From: an uncultured Collinsella sp.
GTDB taxonomy: Bacteria; Actinomycetota; Coriobacteriia; Coriobacteriales; Coriobacteriaceae
NCBI GenBank assembly: GCA_905197585.1
Contig: CAJJZO010000105.1
Coordinates: 1 to 6,460 of the forward strand
DNA: 6,460 nt
Direction: 5' to 3'
Shown one piece after another: positions 1 through 6,460 of this stretch. Both the position numbers and the translations under genes were made by a program. Below the pieces are notes generated by a model. That model was not told the origin of the DNA and did not search any database. It worked only from the letters and a program-made list of their open reading frames with translations. The stretch's first letter is position 1. Every line of letters begins with the position of its first letter.

Positions 1-1659
1 CGTGCCCACGCCGTGGACACGACCGTCGTCCAATACCACAATGCGATCGGCATCCATGACACTCGCGATGCGCTGGGCGATGATGAGCACGGTCGCATCG
101 GGAATCCGAGCGATGTGCTCGCGAATCTTTGCGTCGGTCGCCATATCGACCGCGCTGGTGGAGTCATCAAAAATGAGCACGCGCGGATGCTTGAGCAGCG
201 TGCGCGCGATGCACAGGCGTTGCTTCTGGCCACCCGAGACACCGGCGCCGCCTTGGCCCAACTCGCCGTCCAGCCCGCCGATGCGATCAAGGAACTCGTC
301 CACGCACGCCGCGCGGCAAGCCGCGAGGAGCTCATCGTCCGACGCCTGCGGATTGCCCCACTGCAGGTTCTCGCGCACGGTACCCGTAAACAGCACATTC
401 TTTTGCAGCACAATGCCCACAGCGTCGCGCAAGGCGGCGAGGTCGTAGTCGCGCACGTCGTGTCCGCCCACAAGCACGGCGCCTTCGGTAGCGTCGTACA
501 GGCGCGCAATCAGCTGCACAAGTGAGCTCTTGCCCGAGCCCGTGCCGCCGAGGATGCCCACCGTCGAGCCGCTCTCGATGCGAAGGTCGATATGCTCGAG
601 CACATCCTCGGCTGCATCCGCGCGGTATTTAAAGGAAACGTCGCGAAACTCGATACTGCCGTCCGCTGGCGCCGCAATCGCGAGGTCTCCCGCGGGGTTG
701 GCGATAAAGGGCTCCTCATCGAGCACCTCGGCGATACGGCCCACACTCGTAAGAGCGCGCGTGAGCAGCAAAAACACGTTGGAAATCATCATGAGCGAAT
801 TCATGATCAGCAGCACGTAGCTCATAAAGCCTGTGAGCGAGCCCACGCCCAGCTTGCCGGCGAGAATCATGCGGCCGCCAATCCACAGGATGGAGAGCGC
901 AGCCACGTACATCGACAGCTGAAACACCGGCAGGTTGAGCACCGCGCTGCCAAAGGTCTTTGTCGCAGTGCGCGCGAGCTCGGTATTGACGGTGTCGAAC
1001 TTGGCCTCCTCGTGCTCGGTACGAACGTAGGCCTTGACGGCACGCACGGCGGTGAGGTCTTCCTGTACCACGCCGTTGAGGTGGTCCATCGAGGTCTGGA
1101 GTTGGCGGTAGAGCGGGCTCACGCGATAGGTGATGACGCCCAGCACGATTGCCAGCACGGGCAAGATGATCGCAAAGACGGTGGCGAGCGGGCGCGACAG
1201 CATCAGCGCGTAGATAAGGCCGACGATAAGCGTCACCGGGCCGCGCACCATAGGGCGAAAGCCGTTGCCCACAGCATTTTGGATAACGGTGATGTCCGTG
1301 GTCATGCGGGTGACGAGCGAGCTGGCGTCGTAGTTGTCCAGGTTACCAAAAGCGAGCGTCTGAATCTTTTTGTACTCGGCCTCGCGCAGGTTAGCGCCTA
1401 GGCCCGAGGCAACGCGGGCGGACGTGCGGGCATAACCCAAGCCCAGTACCAGCGAAAGCGCAGCGCACACCAACATGTACGCGCCCTGCAGCAGCATGTA
1501 GTTGATATCACCCGCAGGCACGCCCACATCGATGATGTTGGCCATGATGACCGGGATAAACAGCTCGAGCACCGTCTCGACCGACACAAAGAACACGCCG
1601 AGGATGGCATCGCGACGGTATGCCCCTAGATAGGAAAACAGTATTTTGAGATTGCGCAC
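1..1659 (-). CDS. ABC exporter half-transporter (TMD-NBD), degenerate-site subunit, C-terminus off left edge
   Basis: This is a membrane permease fused to an ATPase, probably one half of a heterodimeric multidrug or lipid exporter in the cytoplasmic membrane. The frame is open for 553 codons from GTG at 1659 to the window edge. An in-frame TGA at 1666-1668 leaves GTG as the only reasonable start, and a GGGGG stretch about 10 bases upstream may serve as a weak ribosome site. Residues 1-310 carry about six hydrophobic segments (near 17-40, 56-78, 138-180, 245-300). The ATPase follows: A-loop Tyr345, Walker A GGTGSGKS at 371-378, Q-loop Gln419, signature VSGGQ at 474-478, and Walker B LIFDD ending at Asp498-Asp499. 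The usual catalytic Glu is Asp499 and the switch His is Gln529 (IIAQRI). This is the pattern of TM287-like subunits that pair with a fully catalytic partner. That partner is expected just downstream, outside the window. Probably 20-40 residues are missing. The substrate cannot be told. Confidence 0.93.
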   Translation of the reverse strand, partial: MRNLKILFSYLGAYRRDAILGVFFVSVETVLELFIPVIMANIIDVGVPAGDINYMLLQGAYMLVCAALSLVLGLGYARTSARVASGLGANLREAEYKKIQTLAFGNLDNYDASSLVTRMTTDITVIQNAVGNGFRPMVRGPVTLIVGLIYALMLSRPLATVFAIILPVLAIVLGVITYRVSPLYRQLQTSMDHLNGVVQEDLTAVRAVKAYVRTEHEEAKFDTVNTELARTATKTFGSAVLNLPVFQLSMYVAALSILWIGGRMILAGKLGVGSLTGFMSYVLLIMNSLMMISNVFLLLTRALTSVGRIAEVLDEEPFIANPAGDLAIAAPADGSIEFRDVSFKYRADAAEDVLEHIDLRIESGSTVGILGGTGSGKSSLVQLIARLYDATEGAVLVGGHDVRDYDLAALRDAVGIVLQKNVLFTGTVRENLQWGNPQASDDELLAACRAACVDEFLDRIGGLDGELGQGGAGVSGGQKQRLCIARTLLKHPRVLIFDDSTSAVDMATDAKIREHIARIPDATVLIIAQRIASVMDADRIVVLDDGRVHGVGT

Positions 1660-1700
1660 GCAGGTTCAACCCCCATCAAACGTTGTTCGCAAACGCACGT

Positions 1701-1728
1701 ATTATTGCGCGCCGAATAATGGTGTCAA
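1701..1728 (-). promoter_or_regulatory. Sigma-70-type promoter for the ABC exporter gene
   Basis: Read on the minus strand, TTGACA (1728-1723, a perfect -35) is followed after 16 bases by AATAAT (1706-1701, five of six matches to TATAAT). Transcription would begin near 1694, giving a leader of about 35 bases before the GTG start at 1659. The spacer contains one copy of an 11-base direct repeat found again about 87 bases away, so a regulator could bind between the two boxes. The boxes are seen directly; promoter activity is inferred. Confidence 0.6.
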
Positions 1729-1811
1729 GTATTCCGAAATCGTTTTCTGCAAGGTTAGCGCCGGCGGCGAGTTCTCGGGACGTGTGTCCATATTCACTCG
1801 GAATAATGGTG
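1714..1811. repeat. 11-base direct repeat pair GAATAATGGTG in the divergent control region
   Basis: GAATAATGGTG occurs exactly at 1714-1724 and 1801-1811, 87 bases apart (about eight helical turns). The first copy lies inside the spacer of the ABC-gene promoter. The second is part of an imperfect inverted repeat, CCATATTC (1788-1795) then ACTCG then GAATAATGG (1801-1809), with one unpaired base. Such a pair could be two operator sites for one regulator that loops or co-occupies the region between the two exporter genes. The repeat is a direct observation; its role is a guess. Confidence 0.4.
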
Positions 1812-1847
1812 CGCGCGACTTATTTCGCCCCACTGCCAACATAAACC

Positions 1848-1878
1848 TTGACTCTACAATCGTTGTAGGGTTTTCACT
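1848..1878 (+). promoter_or_regulatory. MerR-family-type promoter and operator for the MATE gene
   Basis: TTGACT (-35, 1848-1853) is separated by 19 bases from TTCACT (-10, 1873-1878). The spacer holds a perfect dyad, CTACAA (1854-1859), TCG, TTGTAG (1863-1868), followed by GGTT. A 19-base spacer centred on a dyad is the hallmark of promoters activated by MerR-family regulators, such as those of CueR, ZntR, BmrR and SoxR, which untwist DNA to realign the two boxes. Transcription would start near 1885, about 36 bases before the MATE start. The MATE gene is therefore probably inducible, perhaps by its own substrates. No MerR-type gene lies in this window. Confidence 0.75.
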
Positions 1879-1920
1879 ACACTGGTAGCTAAACGAACCA
1901 AGCCAGAAAGTGCCTCGCCC

Positions 1921-3267
1921 ATGGAACACGACCTCACACGCGGCAATGTCCTTAAGACCATCGCGGTCTTTGCCCTGCCCTATATGCTCTCGTACTTTTT
2001 GCAGATGCTCTACGGTATGGCCGACCTGTACATGATGGGGCAGTTTAGCGGCGCCGCCGGCATCACCGCCGTGGGCAATGGCGCGCAGACGCTCTATATC
2101 ATTACCGTGACGCTCGTGGGCCTGGCCATGGGAACGACGGTCATCGTCGGTCACGCCGTGGGCTCGCGCCGCTTCGATCGCGCCGAGACCGCCATCGGCA
2201 ACACCATTACGCTCTTTATGGGTGTCTCGGTGGTGCTGGCCGCTGTCCTGCTCGCACTGTGCCCACAGATCGTGGCGCTCATTGGCACGCCGGCCGAGGC
2301 GGTCGAAGGAACCGCTGCCTACCTGCGCATCTGCTTTGTCGGCATTCCGTTTATCGCCGCATACAACATCCTCTCGGCCATTTTTCGCGGCTTGGGCGAT
2401 TCGCGCTCGCCCATGTACGTGATCGGCGTGGCATGCATCATCAACATCGCACTCGACTTTCTATTTATCGGGCACATGGGGCTCGGCCCCGTGGGCGCGG
2501 CACTCGGCACGGTGACCGCACAGACGGCCAGCGTTGCCCTCGCGCTCGTGTGGATCAAGAGCCGCCTCACGAACATCCAAGTTAAGCGCAGCGACCTGCG
2601 CCCCCAGCCCGAGGTGCTCGGCAGCATTCTTAAGATCGGCGTGCCCGTGGCCGTGCAGGACGGCTGCATCCAGGTGGCGTTTATGTTTATCACCGTCATC
2701 GCCAACCACCGAGGGCTCGTCGACGCCGCCGCCGTGGGCCTGGTCGAAAAGATGATCAGCTTTTTGTTCATTGTGCCGAGTTCCATGGGCGCCACCGTCA
2801 GCGCACTCACGGCGCAAAACGCCGGCGCGGGCAAGGGCGACCGCGCACGTCAGGTGCTCAAGGATGCCATGACCATCTCGGTGGTGTACGGCTGCCTGAT
2901 CACGGTGCTGATGTGGCTAGTGGCGCCGGCGTTTATCGGCTTTTTTGCCAAGGACCCCGCAGTGGTCGCCGCCGGCACCGGCTATATGCACAGTTATATT
3001 TTCGACGCGATTTTTGCCGGCATCCACATTTGCTTTAGCGGCTTTTTCGCCGCGTATGGCAAGAGCTACATCGGCTTTGCGCACAACGTGCTGGCCGTGG
3101 CGCTCATTCGCGTGCCGGGCGCGTGGCTGCTGTCGAACGCCTATTCCGAAACGTTGTTTCCCATGGGCATCGCCTCGCCGTGCGGGTCCATTCTGTCGGC
3201 AGTCATCTGTGTTGTCGCGTTTACCGTGCTCAACCGGCGCGGGGCTTTTGACAAGTTGGCAGCGTAG
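1921..3267 (+). CDS. MATE-family multidrug efflux transporter
   Basis: A 448-residue integral membrane protein of the MATE (multi-antimicrobial extrusion) family, which exports cationic drugs or metabolites in exchange for Na+ or H+. Length is typical. It opens with the family pattern LTRGNVLKTIAVFALPYML, then LQMLYGMADLYMMGQFSG, where many family members carry a similar L.Y...D...G pattern. About twelve hydrophobic segments fall into two six-helix halves. The second half starts near residue 232 and repeats the layout (ILKIGVPVAVQDGCIQ, then SSMGATVSALTAQNAGAG). FRGLGDSRSPM near 154-164 matches the loop after helix 4-5 in the family. The ATG at 1921 has only a weak ribosome site (AGAAAG, 1905-1910). 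The gene has its own MerR-type promoter and is divergent from the ABC exporter. It ends with TAG and is followed by a shared terminator. The family is certain; the substrate is unknown. Confidence 0.95.
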   Translation: MEHDLTRGNVLKTIAVFALPYMLSYFLQMLYGMADLYMMGQFSGAAGITAVGNGAQTLYIITVTLVGLAMGTTVIVGHAVGSRRFDRAETAIGNTITLFMGVSVVLAAVLLALCPQIVALIGTPAEAVEGTAAYLRICFVGIPFIAAYNILSAIFRGLGDSRSPMYVIGVACIINIALDFLFIGHMGLGPVGAALGTVTAQTASVALALVWIKSRLTNIQVKRSDLRPQPEVLGSILKIGVPVAVQDGCIQVAFMFITVIANHRGLVDAAAVGLVEKMISFLFIVPSSMGATVSALTAQNAGAGKGDRARQVLKDAMTISVVYGCLITVLMWLVAPAFIGFFAKDPAVVAAGTGYMHSYIFDAIFAGIHICFSGFFAAYGKSYIGFAHNVLAVALIRVPGAWLLSNAYSETLFPMGIASPCGSILSAVICVVAFTVLNRRGAFDKLAA

Positions 3268-3365
3268 CGGGGCGACGCGGAATCGCCCTGATCGACGACA
3301 TCATCGGCGACGACCCCGCGACCCACGTGACGCAGATCACGGTGCCGGTTGCCCCGTCCAAATAA
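3252..3365 (+). pseudogene. Possible C-terminal remnant of a LacI-type regulator (or other periplasmic-binding-protein fold)
   Basis: After an in-frame TGA at 3249-3251, a frame shifted relative to MATE reads 37 codons to TAA at 3363-3365. It has no plausible start. Its end reads GRRGIALIDDIIGDD, then a short link, then ITVPVAPSK. That pattern resembles the final helix and strand of LacI-family regulators: G-R-x-A-x-x-L-I-x-x-I, then a short link, then h-x-V-P-V near the end. The stop codon overlaps the left arm of the terminator hairpin, as expected at the true end of a gene. My reading is that a plus-strand gene once ended here and was mostly deleted when MATE took its present place. The stretch is short, so chance resemblance in GC-rich DNA is a real alternative. 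Confidence 0.35.
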
Positions 3366-3404
3366 GAACCGCCCGAAAGGCATCATGCTTTCCGGGCGGT
3401 TCTT
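3364..3404. terminator. Bidirectional rho-independent terminator between MATE and ligA
   Basis: Arms AAGAACCGCCCG (3364-3375) and CGGGCGGTTCTT (3393-3404) pair over 12 bases. The stem continues inward as AAAGGCAT against ATGCTTTC with one A-C mismatch and one G-T wobble, around a loop of about three bases. The A-rich left end and T-rich right end give a short U run in both directions. It lies about 100 bases after the MATE stop and 20 bases after the ligA stop, so it can end both convergent transcripts. Confidence 0.85.
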
Positions 3405-3423
3405 CAATTTGGCTATCAACGCG

Positions 3424-5722
<2,299 letters not shown>

Positions 5723-5799
5723 TCTCAAACCGCACCGAATCGGCAGCCGACGGACCGGGGCTGATCCGGCGATCAAACCATGCCCTTGCCATTTCTAAA

Positions 5800-5830
5800 T
5801 GATCCGTTTTCCTCCGTCCCCAACGGATCA
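5800..5830. repeat. Inverted repeat, 9-base stem, second hairpin downstream of htrA
   Basis: TGATCCGTT (5800-5808) and AACGGATCA (5822-5830) are perfectly complementary around a 13-base loop. Read on the minus strand it follows the htrA terminator by eight bases and is followed by ATTTAGAAAT, so it may be a back-up terminator or a 3' processing structure. No clear U run follows. The minus-strand loop is purine-rich (GGGGACGGAGGAA), but no gene start follows at a useful distance. Confidence 0.45.
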
Positions 5831-5838
5831 ATAAGTAG

Positions 5839-5874
5839 AGAGGGGCTGTCCCGCGTTGATGGGACAGCCCCTCT
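5839..5874 (-). terminator. Terminator hairpin of the htrA-like gene
   Basis: AGAGGGGCTGTCCC (5839-5852) and GGGACAGCCCCTCT (5861-5874) form a perfect 14-base, very GC-rich stem with an 8-base loop, starting 26 bases beyond the htrA stop codon. The following minus-strand bases, CTACTTATTG, are only moderately T-rich, so the U run is weak. The stem strength and position still make termination the likely role. It separates htrA from ligA. Confidence 0.75.
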
Positions 5875-5900
5875 GGCATCGGTATGTGCGATACGGCTCG

Positions 5901-6460
5901 TTAGTAACCCTGGCCGTAGCCCTGGCCCTGGCCCTGCTGGCCCAACAGCTCCTCCAGGTACTGGCGCAGCTGCTCGTCGGTAATACCGCCGTTGCCGGTG
6001 TCGGTCGAACTGTCGTCCTGCTGCTGGTTCTGCAGCTCCTCATCGGAGCCCAGCTCGACGGTGACCTTCTTCTCTTCCTTGCCGCGCATGAGCGTGATCT
6101 CGACTTTCTCGCCCACCTCGTGGCTGCGCAGCGCGATGATCAGGCCATCGGCGCTTGTGATCTCGTCGTCGCCCAGCTTGGTGATGACGTCGCCCTCTTG
6201 GATGCCAGCCTTAGCAGCAGGACCATCCTCAACGACGCTCGCCACATACGCGCCGCTATCGGTGCTCAGCTTGTTGGTGCGGGCGTTGAGCGCGTTGACG
6301 CTCGAAAGCGTGGCGCCCATGTACGGATGCACCGGCGTCTTGCCGTCGATGATCTGGTCGGCAATGTTCTTGGCATAGTTGACCGGAATGGCAAAACCCA
6401 CGCCCGAGCTGGAGCCCGAATAGCTCTCGATGAGCGAGTTGATACCCACGAGCTCGCCAT
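5901..6460 (-). CDS. htrA: HtrA/DegP-like serine protease, C-terminal part (protease end plus PDZ), truncated by window edge
   Basis: The C-terminal 185 residues of an S1C-family trypsin-like protease that degrades misfolded proteins at or outside the membrane. The visible start, GELVGINSLIE then SSSGVGFAIPVNYAKNIADQI, is the end of the protease domain just after where the catalytic GNSGG Ser is expected. That Ser, the His and Asp, and any membrane anchor lie beyond the right edge. A PDZ domain follows (visible residues about 44-137): YMGATL as the peptide-binding loop, then GPAAKAGIQEGDVITKLGDDEI. Next come an acidic, Ser/Thr/Gln-rich linker (138-160), a predicted short helix (DEQLRQYLEELLGQQ, 161-175) and a Gln/Gly/Tyr tail ending GQGQGYGQGY. 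Only one PDZ domain is present, as in HtrA or DegS rather than DegP. The gene ends with TAA at 5903-5901 and has its own terminator. The tail is unusual for the family. Confidence 0.93.
   Translation of the reverse strand, partial: GELVGINSLIESYSGSSSGVGFAIPVNYAKNIADQIIDGKTPVHPYMGATLSSVNALNARTNKLSTDSGAYVASVVEDGPAAKAGIQEGDVITKLGDDEITSADGLIIALRSHEVGEKVEITLMRGKEEKKVTVELGSDEELQNQQQDDSSTDTGNGGITDEQLRQYLEELLGQQGQGQGYGQGY

Noticed and set aside
73..168. Loss of Walker B Glu and H-loop His as evidence of a decaying ABC gene
   Set aside because: The reading frame is intact, all other ATPase motifs are perfect, and this pair of substitutions is the known pattern of one subunit in heterodimeric exporters.
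592..1401. Plus-strand open frame of 269 codons opposite the ABC exporter
   Set aside because: It is antisense to the ABC frame, which carries all expected motifs. The translation is His/Arg/Ala-rich and resembles no family.
1646..1888. Possible small plus-strand gene of 80 codons in the divergent intergenic region
   Set aside because: It overlaps the ABC start and runs through both the ABC promoter and the MerR-type operator. It has no ribosome site and no family-like sequence. The control elements explain this DNA better.
1702..2154. Minus-strand frame of 150 codons reaching from MATE into the intergenic region
   Set aside because: Most of it is antisense to the start of MATE, and the rest crosses the promoters. 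No domain or ribosome site supports it.
5904..5942. Tandem GGCCCT/CAGGGC hexamers as an independent non-coding repeat array
   Set aside because: They are in frame and encode the Gln-Gly tail of the protease, so they are best treated as part of the gene.
5780..5983. Small plus-strand frame of 67 codons between ligA and htrA
   Set aside because: It passes straight through both hairpins and into the end of htrA. It has no ribosome site and a low-complexity Pro/Gly/Ala translation.

Overview
The window is GC-rich (roughly 60% or more by eye), bacterial and densely coding. The likely source is a high-GC Gram-positive, and my best guess is a Coriobacteriia member such as Collinsella. That rests on overall protein style, codon use and the form of LigA, not on a marker gene, so treat it as a moderate inference. 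I see no rRNA, tRNA, CRISPR array, IS element or phage gene.

Layout. Positions 1-1659 (minus) hold most of an ABC exporter half-transporter whose C-terminus runs off the left edge. Positions 1660-1920 are a shared divergent promoter region. Positions 1921-3267 (plus) hold a complete MATE-family efflux protein. Positions 3252-3404 hold a short coding remnant that looks like the end of a LacI-type regulator, and it stops inside a strong bidirectional terminator. Positions 3424-5652 (minus) hold a complete NAD-dependent DNA ligase, ligA. Positions 5653-5900 are intergenic, with candidate ligA promoter elements and two tandem hairpins. Positions 5901-6460 (minus) hold the C-terminal part of an HtrA/DegP-like serine protease, whose catalytic region lies beyond the right edge.

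How the genes relate. The ABC and MATE genes form a divergent pair of probable multidrug exporters, one ATP-driven and one ion-driven, reading away from a 261-base control region. The MATE side has a textbook MerR-family promoter: an over-long 19-base spacer filled by a dyad. The ABC side has a near-consensus sigma-70-type promoter. An exact 11-base direct repeat occurs once inside the ABC promoter spacer and once about 87 bases away. MATE and ligA converge on one bidirectional terminator. htrA is upstream of ligA on the same strand but separated from it by a strong hairpin, so the two are probably transcribed independently.

The most interesting points are: a QSSLF peptide at the extreme N-terminus of LigA that fits the beta-clamp-binding pattern; a lineage-style insertion in the LigA helix-hairpin-helix region; the MerR-type operator of the MATE gene; the regulator remnant downstream of MATE; and a Gln/Gly/Tyr-rich tail on the protease. 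I found no wholly new multi-gene system here.
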